Positions 9,054 through 17,712 of a DNA stretch of 64,000 nucleotides are shown piece after piece. Location: contig NZ_CABVPX010000019.1 of NCBI RefSeq assembly GCF_902499125.1, positions 1 through 64,000 of the forward strand, written 5' to 3'. The notes beneath the pieces were generated by a model. The model worked only from the letters and a program-made list of their open reading frames with translations, searched no databases and had not been told where the DNA came from. Position numbers and translations under genes: made by a program. Each line of letters opens with the position of its first letter. The stretch's first letter is position 1. This DNA is from Burkholderia arboris (GTDB taxonomy: Bacteria; Pseudomonadota; Gammaproteobacteria; Burkholderiales; Burkholderiaceae).

Positions 9054-9195
9054 GCCTTCATCCTGCTGATTCGAACAGGCGCCAAGCTTAACCGGATCGG
9101 CGCCGCACGCCCATCTGCCGTTCGGCCTGCTATCCCGCGAAAAGGGCTTCCGCTATGCTGGCGCGATCGAATCGACACTGAAAACGAGGTAGACG

Positions 9196-9798
9196 ATGTC
9201 GCAGCGGTGCAACTGGGTGAAGACGGAAGCGGACGCTCACTATCACGATACCGAGTGGGGCGTGCCGTCGCACGACGATCGCCACCTGTTCGAAATGCTG
9301 ATCCTGGAGGGTGCGCAGGCCGGGCTGTCGTGGTCGACGATCCTGAACAAGCGTTCGGGCTATCGCGAAGCGTTCGCGGATTTCGACGTCGACGCCGTCG
9401 CGCGCTTCACGCCGAAGCGCATCGAGAAGCTGCTGGAGAATCCGGGCATCGTGCGCAACCGCGCGAAGGTCGAATCGGCGGTGACCAACGCTCGCGCCGT
9501 GCAGCGCATCCGCGAGGAGCACGGGTCGCTCGCCGCGTTCCTGTGGTCGTTCGTCGGCAACACGCCGGTCCAGAATGCGTGGCAGTCATACCGCGACGCG
9601 CCCGCGTCGACCGAGCAGTCCGACGCGCTCAGCAAGGCGCTGAAGGCGTACGGCTGCAAGTTCGTGGGTTCGACGATCTGCTATGCGCTGATGCAGGCGA
9701 CCGGCATGGTCAACGACCACGAGGTCGACTGCCCGTGCCACGCGCCATGCGCGGCGCTCGGCGGCAAGCAGCCGGCACGGAAGCGCAACGCGGGCTGA
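9196..9798 (+). CDS. tag: DNA-3-methyladenine glycosylase I
   Basis: A 200-residue base-excision repair enzyme that removes 3-methyladenine from alkylated DNA. Cys5 and His17 at the N-terminus, together with His and Cys residues in the C-terminal NDHEVDCPCHAPC segment (about 173-185), form the zinc-snap seen in E. coli Tag. The RCNW start, YHDTEWGVP and LFEMLILEGAQAGLSWSTIL are family signatures and include the conserved substrate-pocket Glu/Trp. GAGG lies before the start. It is a stand-alone gene, divergent from the sugar kinase. Confidence 0.96.
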   Translation: MSQRCNWVKTEADAHYHDTEWGVPSHDDRHLFEMLILEGAQAGLSWSTILNKRSGYREAFADFDVDAVARFTPKRIEKLLENPGIVRNRAKVESAVTNARAVQRIREEHGSLAAFLWSFVGNTPVQNAWQSYRDAPASTEQSDALSKALKAYGCKFVGSTICYALMQATGMVNDHEVDCPCHAPCAALGGKQPARKRNAG

Positions 9799-9863
9799 GG
9801 GCGCCGGCGCAAGCCGGGGGCCCATCCGGCACGGCTGCCTCGCGGCAGTGGGGCGCCGCCCGC

Positions 9864-11099
9864 TTACCGCGCGGCGCGCGATGACGCCGGTACGACCGGC
9901 CGCGCGCTTCGCGCGGCCCGCGCGCGCGCGCTGCGCTTCTTCACCCAGATGCAGATCCCGGTCACGCTCAGCATCGCGATCACGACGCCGAGCACGCTCA
10001 CCGCGATCCGTCCCGCCACACCGGCAATCCGCCCCGAGTGCAGCGGAAACTGCGCCTGCATGAACAGGTCGCCGGCCGAACCGCGGCCCGGCACCAGGGC
10101 CGCGACGGGCTTGCCGGTCACCGCACTCCAGTACAGCCACGCGTTACCGAGCCCGACGTCGCCGTGGTCGTTGCCGGGCGTGAAGAACCCGACCGCATAG
10201 GCGTTCATCGCCGGGGCGAACAGCAGCGCGCCGGGCGGCGCGGTGATCCCCGCGTCGCGCCCGGCCGAGCGCGCGATCTCGACGATCCGCTCGCGCGACA
10301 GCACCTGGCTGCCCGGCGGGGCCGGCGGGAAATGTTCGGGATTCGTATACGGCGTCTCGGCGAGCGGCGAAACCTGCGAGACCAGCGGGCGCACGACCGG
10401 AACGGCGAGGTTCATCGAGATCGATGTGACCGCAACGACCAGCAGCAGCCCCCACACCCACACGCCGCCCGAGCGGTGCAGGTCGAACACGAGCGGATAG
10501 CCGCCGCGCCGCACGCGGAACGCGAACGACTTGCGCCAGCTTTTCAGGTTCGGAAACGCGAGCACCAGCGCGATCAGGCAGTCGGCCGCCCACACGATGC
10601 CGACGACACCCATCGCCCAGAACCCGAAGTCGATCCCGCGGTACTCGGGCAGGAACAGCGAGTAGTGCAGCCGGTAGATGAACGGCATCAGGTCGAGCCG
10701 CGCGAGCGACAGCGCGCCCCATTCGCGGCGGCCCTGCACCACGCCGGTCGCGGGATCGACGGCGACCTGGCTGAAGCCGAGCGCGTACGGCTGGCCGGTC
10801 GCCGGATCGGTACGCGGCATCACGCTCGCCTGCAGCGTGTGCCCCGGTTCGACCGCGAGCGGCAGATAAGTCACCTGCACACGCGGATCGGCGGCCTCGA
10901 TGCGCGCCGCGAGTTCGAGCGGTGCAAGCGGTGCGGCGCCGCTGCGCGCGGCGTAGAAATCCGGATTCAGCGCCGCGTCGAGCTCGTGGTCCCACGCAAT
11001 CAGCGCGCCGGTGAGCCCCGCGACGAACAGGAACAGCGCGATGGCGAGCCCGAACCAGCGATGCAGGCGGACGAAAAACGGTCGCAGGAACGCATTCAT
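9864..11099 (-). CDS. PepSY-associated TM protein (PiuB-like, siderophore uptake)
   Basis: A 411-residue inner-membrane protein. The start at 11099 (MNAFLRPFFVRLHRWFGL) is chosen because family members begin with this basic helix just before TM1 (about 15-37); an open frame continues upstream to 11282 without family features. Four membrane segments flank periplasmic PepSY-type regions: about 15-37, 150-180, 205-230 and 365-390. Conserved His residues at membrane ends (LHRW, LHRSGGVW) could carry haem. Such proteins often sit beside TonB-dependent receptors and are thought to reduce ferric siderophore in the periplasm. It is divergent from the receptor gene. The tail is Arg/Ala-rich. Confidence 0.88.
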   Translation of the reverse strand: MNAFLRPFFVRLHRWFGLAIALFLFVAGLTGALIAWDHELDAALNPDFYAARSGAAPLAPLELAARIEAADPRVQVTYLPLAVEPGHTLQASVMPRTDPATGQPYALGFSQVAVDPATGVVQGRREWGALSLARLDLMPFIYRLHYSLFLPEYRGIDFGFWAMGVVGIVWAADCLIALVLAFPNLKSWRKSFAFRVRRGGYPLVFDLHRSGGVWVWGLLLVVAVTSISMNLAVPVVRPLVSQVSPLAETPYTNPEHFPPAPPGSQVLSRERIVEIARSAGRDAGITAPPGALLFAPAMNAYAVGFFTPGNDHGDVGLGNAWLYWSAVTGKPVAALVPGRGSAGDLFMQAQFPLHSGRIAGVAGRIAVSVLGVVIAMLSVTGICIWVKKRSARARAARSARPVVPASSRAAR

Positions 11100-11293
11100 C
11101 GCGTGCGCAGCGACAGGAAGGCGGGCCGGCAGATGCGGCGGCCCCGGTTCGACGGAAGACGGGTCATGTGATGTCAAACGCCGCGCAAGCGCCGTCCGGC
11201 CGCGCCCAGGCGAGGCCGGATGCCCTTGTGCGCGGCGTGGAAATGTTGCGCGGTCGGCGGGTTTTGATACGATGCGCAACATTTTAACTCAAT

Positions 11294-11312
11294 GCGAATG
11301 ATTCTTACTTGC
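11294..11312. promoter_or_regulatory. Possible Fur box between the PepSY and receptor genes
   Basis: The 19 bases GCGAATGATTCTTACTTGC match about 11 of 19 positions of the Fur consensus, including the central AATGAT core. The site lies just before the receptor start in an AT-rich patch, where an iron-responsive operator would be expected. The match is moderate; this is inference. Confidence 0.45.
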
Positions 11313-11329
11313 ATTTTTACTCACCCGTC

Positions 11330-13453
11330 ATGACCGCCAGCCTCGCCCGTCCTCCCGTCCGTCCACGCCGTGTGGCCGCCGCCCTCGCCTGCCTTGCCGC
11401 CTCGCTCGCGCACGCGGACGATTCACCCGGCGACGCCGCGGTGCTGCCGGCCCTCAACATCACGGCCGCGCACGATTCGCCGCAACACCTGACCGACACG
11501 ATCTCGACCGGCGCACTCGGCACGCGCCGCCAGCTCGACACGCCGTTCTCGACGACGATCGTCACGCAGGAAGAGCTCGAGGCGCGCCAGCCATACAAGC
11601 TCGGCGACGTGTTCGCGAACGACGCAGCGGTGTCCGACAACAGCGGCGCGTACGGCGCATGGGCAAGCTACATGACCGTGCGCGGCATGCAGCTCGACTG
11701 GCAGAACGGCTTCAAGATCGACGGGCTGCCGTTCGTCACGTACGGGATCACGATGCCGTACGAGCAGCTCGAGCGCGTCGAGCTGCTGAAGGGGCTCGGC
11801 GGCTTCCTGTACGGCTTCGTGACACCGGGCGGCGTCGTGAACTACGTGACGAAGCAGCCGGGCGCCGAGCCCGTGCGCAGCGTCGACGTCGGCTACCGCA
11901 GCACCAACGTGTGGACCGAACACGTCGATCTCGGCCAGCGCTTCGGGCCGAACAACATGTTCGGCGCGCGGCTGAACGCGACGCACGAGGAAGGCAAGAC
12001 GTACAACGACGGCAACATCCGCCGCGACAGCGTATCGCTCGCGCTGCAGGCGAACCTGACGCGCGACCTGTCGGTATCGTTCGGCGCGCTGTACCAGGAC
12101 CGCCGCACGACCGGCCAGACGCCGTCGATCTTTACCGGCAGCTATCCGGGCGGCGCGCTGCCCGCGACGATCAGCGGCGGGTCGACGAACCTCGGCGGCA
12201 AGGACCAGTACCTGAACACGAACCTGCAGCTCTATACGGCCGGGCTGCAATACCAGCTCGCGCCCGACTGGCAGCTCGACGTCGCGTACAGCTACAGCAA
12301 GGCGACGCGCCGCCGCAACGAAAGCACGCTGTACCTGCAGGACGCAGCCGGGAACTACACCGACAGCCGCTACGTCGGCATGGAGGATCACCGCTTCAGC
12401 CAATGGCGCGCGATGGTCGAGGGCAAGGTGCGCACGGGCCCGTTCAGCCACCAGATCGTGCTCGGCGCATCGTGGCAGAAGCAGGCGAACGACTACTCGG
12501 CGAACAGCGTCTTCGTGCCGCTCGGCGCCGGCAACCTCTACGCGCCGAATCCGTACCGCTATGAAAGCCCGCACGGCTTCATCCAGTACCGCACGAGCGA
12601 GATCGTGCAGAAATCGCTGTTCGCGAGCGACACCGTGCAGCTCACCGGGCGCTGGTCGGTGCTCGCCGGCGTGCGTTACATGAATTACGAGCAGCGCTCG
12701 TTCCAGGCGAGCGGCGCCGAGGACCCCGGCTATCGCCAGAACGGCGTGGTGACGCCGACCTTCGCCGTGATGCTCAAGCTCGCGCCGACGACCACCGCCT
12801 ACGCAAGCTACGCCGAATCGCTCGAGCCGGGCAGCCGCGTGAACGACGTCTACGCGAACGCGGGCCAGGTGCTCAAGCCGTTGCGCAGCAAGCAATACGA
12901 GCTCGGGATCAAGAGCGAGCACGCGCGCTGGAGCGCGACGGCCGCGCTGTTCCGCATCGAGCGCAGCGCCGAATATGCGAACGCCGCGAACGTCTACGTG
13001 CAGGACGGCGAATCGATCATCCAGGGCATCGAGGTCGGTGCGCGCGCGAAATTCGGCGCGCACTGGAACGCGGGGGTCGACGCGATGCTGCTCGACGCGT
13101 GGTACGCGAACGGGATCGGCAACAACGGCAACCGTGTTGCAGGCGCGCCGCGCTTCGTGCTGGCCGGCGACCTCGGTTATGCGGTGCCGGGCGTGCCGGG
13201 GCTGACGCTCGGCGTCGACGCGAAATTCACCGGCGCGACGCCGCTGCGCGCGGCCGGCGGCCTCGATGCGCCGGGCTTTCTGGTCGTCAACGCAGGCGCG
13301 CGCTACCTGACGCGGGTCGGCCGCCACGACGTGACGCTGCGCGCGTCGATCGACAACGTGCTGAACCGCCGCTACTGGGAATACCAGTACGCGGACTACG
13401 TCAAGCCGGGCGACCCGCGCACGGTGAGCCTGAGCGCGAAAATCGACTTCTGA
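11330..13453 (+). CDS. TonB-dependent ferric-siderophore receptor
   Basis: A 707-residue outer-membrane receptor, read from ATG 11330; a TTG start at 11309 would add seven residues. A signal peptide (about 1-29) ends near AHA. The plug domain (about 50-170) includes DTPFSTTIVTQEEL and the VRGM and ERVELLKG strands typical of siderophore receptors. A 22-strand barrel follows and ends in a terminal Phe (LSAKIDF), the usual outer-membrane assembly signal. It resembles the FhuE/FpvA/FoxA class, but the ligand cannot be assigned. It is divergent from a PepSY protein with a possible Fur site between, so it is probably iron-repressed. Confidence 0.93.
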   Translation: MTASLARPPVRPRRVAAALACLAASLAHADDSPGDAAVLPALNITAAHDSPQHLTDTISTGALGTRRQLDTPFSTTIVTQEELEARQPYKLGDVFANDAAVSDNSGAYGAWASYMTVRGMQLDWQNGFKIDGLPFVTYGITMPYEQLERVELLKGLGGFLYGFVTPGGVVNYVTKQPGAEPVRSVDVGYRSTNVWTEHVDLGQRFGPNNMFGARLNATHEEGKTYNDGNIRRDSVSLALQANLTRDLSVSFGALYQDRRTTGQTPSIFTGSYPGGALPATISGGSTNLGGKDQYLNTNLQLYTAGLQYQLAPDWQLDVAYSYSKATRRRNESTLYLQDAAGNYTDSRYVGMEDHRFSQWRAMVEGKVRTGPFSHQIVLGASWQKQANDYSANSVFVPLGAGNLYAPNPYRYESPHGFIQYRTSEIVQKSLFASDTVQLTGRWSVLAGVRYMNYEQRSFQASGAEDPGYRQNGVVTPTFAVMLKLAPTTTAYASYAESLEPGSRVNDVYANAGQVLKPLRSKQYELGIKSEHARWSATAALFRIERSAEYANAANVYVQDGESIIQGIEVGARAKFGAHWNAGVDAMLLDAWYANGIGNNGNRVAGAPRFVLAGDLGYAVPGVPGLTLGVDAKFTGATPLRAAGGLDAPGFLVVNAGARYLTRVGRHDVTLRASIDNVLNRRYWEYQYADYVKPGDPRTVSLSAKIDF

Positions 13454-13550
13454 GCGCCGCGCCGGCGGTTGGCGGCCGCCGGCGATCAGTCGGAACGCCC
13501 GCCAAAGCCGCACCGCGGCGGCCTCGGGACTTTCCCGGACCCCACAAGCA

Positions 13551-13592
13551 AAACGGCGGAGTGGCCTCTTGCGAGGCACACTCCGCCGTTTC
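13551..13592. terminator. Strong terminator between the receptor gene and rpsU
   Basis: A near-perfect stem of about 17 bp (AAACGGCGGAGTG arm at 13551, matching arm ending 13591) with a short loop at about 13568. It is followed on the minus strand by TTTTG, so it mainly ends the rpsU transcript and may also stop read-through from the receptor. Confidence 0.8.
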
Positions 13593-13613
13593 GCGGCGAA
13601 CCGTCAGACGCTC

Positions 13614-13826
13614 TTAGTGGAGCTTCTTCGGCAGCATCTGGCTGCGCAGGCGCTTGTGCAGGCGCTTGACGGCTGCTGCCTTCTTGCGCTTGCGGACTGC
13701 GGTCGGCTTTTCGTAAGACTGGCGCTCACGCAGTTCAGCGATCAGGCCATTTTTTTCGATAGCACGGCGAAAGCGGCGAATCGCCACTTCGAACGGCTCG
13801 TTTTCTTTCAGAAGAATCGTCGTCAT
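13614..13826 (-). CDS. rpsU: 30S ribosomal protein S21
   Basis: A 70-residue very basic protein of the 30S subunit platform. [21 protein letters not shown] and the C-terminal Arg/Lys-rich helix ([15 protein letters not shown]) are diagnostic, and the length is the family norm. Burkholderia species carry more than one rpsU copy; this one is monocistronic with its own terminator rather than in the rpsU-dnaG-rpoD operon. It is divergent from the flagellin gene. Confidence 0.97.
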   Translation of the reverse strand: MTTILLKENEPFEVAIRRFRRAIEKNGLIAELRERQSYEKPTAVRKRKKAAAVKRLHKRLRSQMLPKKLH

Positions 13827-14347
13827 GTCGTTCCTAAATTGCTTAAACGGTCAAAAACGTAGCGGCCAAGCGCCACGCACCGGCCATCCGAGCGTCCCCC
13901 AACAACAGGCGAAACGAGCGGAAATACGGCCTCGGAGGCCGGAAATGAGAGGCGGAAAGCACCGCGAGTACGCTTCACAAGCCGCGTGCAGCGCCGCGTT
14001 TGACTGCCAGCAGACATGCCGAAAACGGCAGAGGCTTGACAGAAATCTCAATTCAGCCCGCCATCATAGCAGGGAATCACAGACAAAACCACCCCTTTGT
14101 CGGTCGCGTGTGCACAGCGTTACGACTGCGTGCCCGGGCCGGTCTCTGCCCCCGTTAATGCCGGCATCGCGTCGCGCCCGTTTGAAATGACAAATATGGA
14201 TAAAAAATCGGGCCGAATCTCAATGCGCCCCTCAAGTTTTGTTTTGGTGCGCCGAAATCCTGCTCTGAGGCGGCCAGCAATGAACGAGTGCTTCCGCCGA
14301 CGCCAAAACGGCTTTCCAGGGCTTTCGGCTTAAACAGGAGAATTTCC
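13827..14347. promoter_or_regulatory. Divergent intergenic region rpsU / fliC
   Basis: There is no gene in these 521 bases. GC content drops markedly at about 14040-14240. The right part contains the FliA-type promoter of fliC. The rpsU promoter should lie in 13830-14060 on the minus strand, but no clear -10/-35 pair was identified. Confidence 0.5.
14232..14258 (+). promoter_or_regulatory. FliA (sigma-28) promoter of fliC
   Basis: TCAA at 14232-14235, exactly 15 bases, then GCCGAAAT at 14251-14258. The sigma-28 consensus is TAAA-N15-GCCGATAA, so 10 of 12 positions match and the spacing is exact. It leaves a leader of about 80 bases before fliC. Confidence 0.8.
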
Positions 14348-15505
14348 ATGCTCGGAATTAACAGCAACATCAACTCGCTGGTTGCACAGCAGAACCTCAG
14401 CGGCTCGCAAAACGCCCTGTCGCAGGCCATCACGCGCCTGTCGTCGGGCAAGCGCATCAACAGCGCAGCAGACGACGCAGCAGGCCTCGCGATCTCGACC
14501 CGGATGCAGACGCAGATCAACGGTCTGAACCAGGGCGTGTCGAACGCGAACGACGGCGTGTCGATGATCCAAACGGCATCGAGCGCACTGTCGTCGCTGA
14601 CGAACAGCCTGCAACGTATCCGCCAGCTGGCCGTCCAGGCGTCGACGGGCACGATGTCCACGACCGACCAGGCCGCACTGCAACAGGAAGTTGCGCAGCA
14701 GATCCAGGAAGTGAACCGTATCTCGTCGCAAACGACGTACAACGGCACGAACATCCTGAACGGCAACGCAGGCATCGTGTCGTTCCAGGTCGGCGCAAAC
14801 GTCGGCCAGACGATCTCGCTGGACCTGAGCCAAAGCATGTCGGCAGCCCAGATCGGCGGCGGCGTCGTTCAGACGGGCCAGACGGTCGGCACGATCACGG
14901 GCCTGAGCCTCAACGCAAGCGGCGCATACACGTCGTCGGGCGCAACGATCACGGCCATCAACGTGACGTCGGACGGCAAGGGCGGCTTCACGTTCACCGA
15001 CCAGAACGGTTCGACGCTGTCGAGCACCGCAGCATCGGCAGTCTTCACGACGTCGGCAGGTACCGCGTCCAACGGCCAGGCCGTCACGCAGATCTCGATC
15101 AGCGCGGGCGCGACCAGCTCCAGCATGTCGGCAGCATCGCTCACCGCGATCTCGAACGCCGTTGCGCAGATCAACGCCGTCAACAAGCCGTCCACCGTGT
15201 CGACCCTCGACATCAGCACGGTCAGCGGTGCGAACGTCGCGATGGTGTCGATCGACAACGCGCTGCAGACGGTGAACAACCTGCAGGCAGCACTCGGCGC
15301 GGCGCAAAACCGTTTCACGGCAATCGCCACGGCGCAGCAAGCGGAATCGACCGACCTGTCGTCGGCACAGTCGCAGATCACCGACGCGAACTTCGCGCAG
15401 GAAACCGCGAACATGTCGAAGAACCAGGTGCTGCAGCAAGCAGGCATCTCGGTGCTCGCACAGGCGAACTCGCTGCCGCAGCAGGTCCTGAAGCTCCTGC
15501 AGTAA
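14348..15505 (+). CDS. fliC: Flagellin
   Basis: A 385-residue filament subunit exported by the flagellar type III system. The start at 14348 follows AGGAG. The conserved D0/D1 ends are clear: MLGINSNINSLVAQQNL with the NRI-like GKRINSAADDAAGLAIS segment at the N-terminus, and the C-terminal segment ending in VLAQANSLPQQVLKLLQ. The central part (about 170-290) is rich in Ser, Thr and Ala, with short beta-like stretches; surface Ser/Thr there are probable glycosylation sites given the sugar-modification genes downstream. It is controlled by the sigma-28 promoter upstream. Confidence 0.97.
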   Translation: MLGINSNINSLVAQQNLSGSQNALSQAITRLSSGKRINSAADDAAGLAISTRMQTQINGLNQGVSNANDGVSMIQTASSALSSLTNSLQRIRQLAVQASTGTMSTTDQAALQQEVAQQIQEVNRISSQTTYNGTNILNGNAGIVSFQVGANVGQTISLDLSQSMSAAQIGGGVVQTGQTVGTITGLSLNASGAYTSSGATITAINVTSDGKGGFTFTDQNGSTLSSTAASAVFTTSAGTASNGQAVTQISISAGATSSSMSAASLTAISNAVAQINAVNKPSTVSTLDISTVSGANVAMVSIDNALQTVNNLQAALGAAQNRFTAIATAQQAESTDLSSAQSQITDANFAQETANMSKNQVLQQAGISVLAQANSLPQQVLKLLQ

Positions 15506-15520
15506 TCGCGTAGCAACCCA

Positions 15521-15553
15521 CGGCCGGGCTCCGCGTAACGCGCGGCCCGGCCG
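15521..15553 (+). terminator. GC-rich hairpin after fliC
   Basis: A 9-bp perfect stem CGGCCGGGC (15521-15529) pairing with 15545-15553, with an inner CGCG-TAA-CGCG mini-stem. There is no T-run, so it may stabilise the abundant fliC transcript or attenuate read-through into fliD rather than terminate. Confidence 0.5.
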
Positions 15554-15637
15554 CAGGCACTTGGCGCGCGGGGCCTTGCCCCGCAGCCAGGTCTTCATCC
15601 AGAATCTCACGGATCATCCGCCGCACGGAGCAACACG

Positions 15638-17146
15638 ATGTCGACGATCAATTCCGCCGTCAATTCCGCCACCGCCTCGGCCAACAGCCAGCTGCAGCAG
15701 GCTGCCCAATCGATCATCAGCGGTTCGACCGGCAACTCGTCGATGGACGTCAACTCGCTCGTGACGGCACTCGTCAATGCGAAGACCGCCGGTCAGGCTG
15801 CCGCGCTCAGCGCGCAGCAAAGCAGCGACAACACCCAGATTTCCGCGTTCGGCGCCCTTTCGGCCGCGCTGAGCGCACTGCAGGCCAGCATCACGACGCT
15901 GTCGAACGGCTCGCTGCAGAACACCTTCACCGCCACCGCGAGCGGCACCGGCCTCACCGCGACCGCGGGCGCCGGCGCGGTGGCCGGCAGCTATTCGGTC
16001 GGCGTCACGCAGATCGCGACGTCGCAGTCGCTGTCGTCGGCCGCGTTCGGTTCGTCGACGGCGCTCGGCACCGGCACGATGACGCTGTCGCTCGGCAGCA
16101 AGTCGTTCACGGTCGACGTGAACGGTACCAACAACACGCTGTCCGGCATCGCCGCCGCGATCAACAACACGGCCGGCAACCCGGGCATCGTCGCGTCGGT
16201 CGTCAACGGCAGCGACGGCGCGCACCTCGTGCTCAGCTCGACGCCGACCGGCGCGGCGAACACGATCAGTGTCGCGCTCAGCAACGTCGCCGGCGACAAC
16301 GGCCTGTCCAGCCTCGGCGTCACGTCGACGCCCAGCACGACGGGCGGGCAGTCGACGTTCACGTCCGCGAACGGCAGCGCCGCATGGAAGCAAAGCACCG
16401 CCGCGCAGGACGCCGCGTTCACGATCAACGGCATCGCCGGCACGAGCGCGAGCAACACCGTGACGAGCGCGATCACCGGCGTCACGCTGAACCTGACCAG
16501 CGCCGCCGTCAGCGGAACGCAGCCGCAAACGTTGACGGTCGCCACCGACACGAAAACCCAGGCCGCCGCGATCAACAACTTCGCGACGCTCTACAACACG
16601 CTCGTCACGACGATGGGCTCGCTGTCGAGCTTCACGTCCGGCGCGTCGTCGCAAGGCCCGCTGCTCGGCGACTCCACGCTGAACACGATCAAGAACGCGC
16701 TCGCGTCGATCGTCGCAAGCGGCGTGAACGGCAACGGCTCGACGGTCAACCTCGCGTCGATCGGCGTCACGCTGCAGGCCGACGGCACGCTGCAGGTCGA
16801 CAACACGGCGCTCAACGGCGCGCTGCAGAACAACCCGACGGGCGTCGCATCGCTGTTCAACTCGACGAACGGGATCGGCGAGCAGCTGACGACGAACATC
16901 ACGAACTACACGAAGACGAACGGGCTGATCGCCGCGCGCACGACGGCGCTCAGCAACGACCTGAAGAACGTCTCGCAACAGCAGTCGAACCTGTCGAACT
17001 ATGTCGCACAGCTGACCACCCAGTACCAGGCGCAGTTCACCGCGCTCAACACGCTGATGGCGACGATGAACAGCAACTCGCAGTACCTGACGCAGTTGTT
17101 CGGCGGCGCGAACAGCGCCGGCGCAATGTCGAACAACAAGAGCTGA
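15638..17146 (+). CDS. fliD: Flagellar filament cap protein FliD (HAP2)
   Basis: A 502-residue cap protein that sits at the filament tip and folds incoming flagellin. The N-terminal region (about 20-120) has the FliD_N pattern with SSMDVNSLVTALVNAKTAGQ. The C-terminal FliD_C part (about 280-490) ends in a long heptad region: LSNDLKNVSQQQSNLSNYV, then YQAQFTALNTLMATMNSNSQ. The composition is unusually Ala/Thr/Ser/Gly-rich, as expected for an exported flagellar protein. It lies 132 bp after fliC and 25 bp before the fliT-like gene. Confidence 0.96.
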   Translation: MSTINSAVNSATASANSQLQQAAQSIISGSTGNSSMDVNSLVTALVNAKTAGQAAALSAQQSSDNTQISAFGALSAALSALQASITTLSNGSLQNTFTATASGTGLTATAGAGAVAGSYSVGVTQIATSQSLSSAAFGSSTALGTGTMTLSLGSKSFTVDVNGTNNTLSGIAAAINNTAGNPGIVASVVNGSDGAHLVLSSTPTGAANTISVALSNVAGDNGLSSLGVTSTPSTTGGQSTFTSANGSAAWKQSTAAQDAAFTINGIAGTSASNTVTSAITGVTLNLTSAAVSGTQPQTLTVATDTKTQAAAINNFATLYNTLVTTMGSLSSFTSGASSQGPLLGDSTLNTIKNALASIVASGVNGNGSTVNLASIGVTLQADGTLQVDNTALNGALQNNPTGVASLFNSTNGIGEQLTTNITNYTKTNGLIAARTTALSNDLKNVSQQQSNLSNYVAQLTTQYQAQFTALNTLMATMNSNSQYLTQLFGGANSAGAMSNNKS

Positions 17147-17171
17147 CCGCTAGCCGGACAGGAGAGTCCAG

Positions 17172-17471
17172 ATGGAACAGACCGAACTGATTGCGCAGCT
17201 CGACGCGCTCACCGACGCGATCGAGCACGCAGCCTCGATGGCCGACTGGACCGAGGCGGTGCGCCTCGTCGATGCGCGCTGGACCCTCGTCGCGTCGCTC
17301 GCGGCCGACCAGCCGCCGGCCGGCATCGCCGCGATCCGCCGCATGCAGACCAGCAACGACCGCATTTTCGCCGACGCGCAACGCGCGCAGCAGGACCTGA
17401 CCGACGAATACCAGGCGGCCATGAGCCGCGTGCAGGCCGTCGGCCAGTACCAGAGCATCGCGAACCGCTGA
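17172..17471 (+). CDS. fliT: FliT-like flagellar export chaperone
   Basis: A 99-residue, mostly helical acidic protein directly after fliD (25-bp gap, GGAGAG-type ribosome site). FliT proteins of about 100-120 residues bind FliD and, in enterobacteria, hold FlhDC. The size, position, four-helix character and the C-terminal helix fit this family. Direct similarity is low, so the call rests mainly on context. No fliS lies between fliD and this gene, unlike the enterobacterial fliDST order; the flagellin chaperone must be elsewhere, or this protein covers part of that role (inference). Confidence 0.75.
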   Translation: MEQTELIAQLDALTDAIEHAASMADWTEAVRLVDARWTLVASLAADQPPAGIAAIRRMQTSNDRIFADAQRAQQDLTDEYQAAMSRVQAVGQYQSIANR

Positions 17472-17553
17472 TCCGTCCCTGGCGCCGCCGCAAGCGCGCG
17501 CCCACCCGACAACAAGAACTACACGCTGATGTGAGGGCGTGCTCGTTCGCCTC

Positions 17554-17580
17554 CGCCCGCCTCGTGCGGGCGTTTTTTTT
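17554..17580 (+). terminator. Terminator after fliT
   Basis: A 7-bp stem CGCCCGC/GCGGGCG (17554-17560 with 17566-17572) with a 5-base loop, followed by eight T residues. It closes the fliD-fliT unit. Confidence 0.88.
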
Positions 17581-17712
17581 GCGCGCGGCCGGTCGCGTCG
17601 CGACCGCCCGTTCAATCGCCCAAACTGACCGGGCTTTTACCGTCATCTCGCGGCATCGGCGCGGCGGCACGCTACCCATAATGGTATCGACCGACTTTCC
17701 GCAGATTTCATC

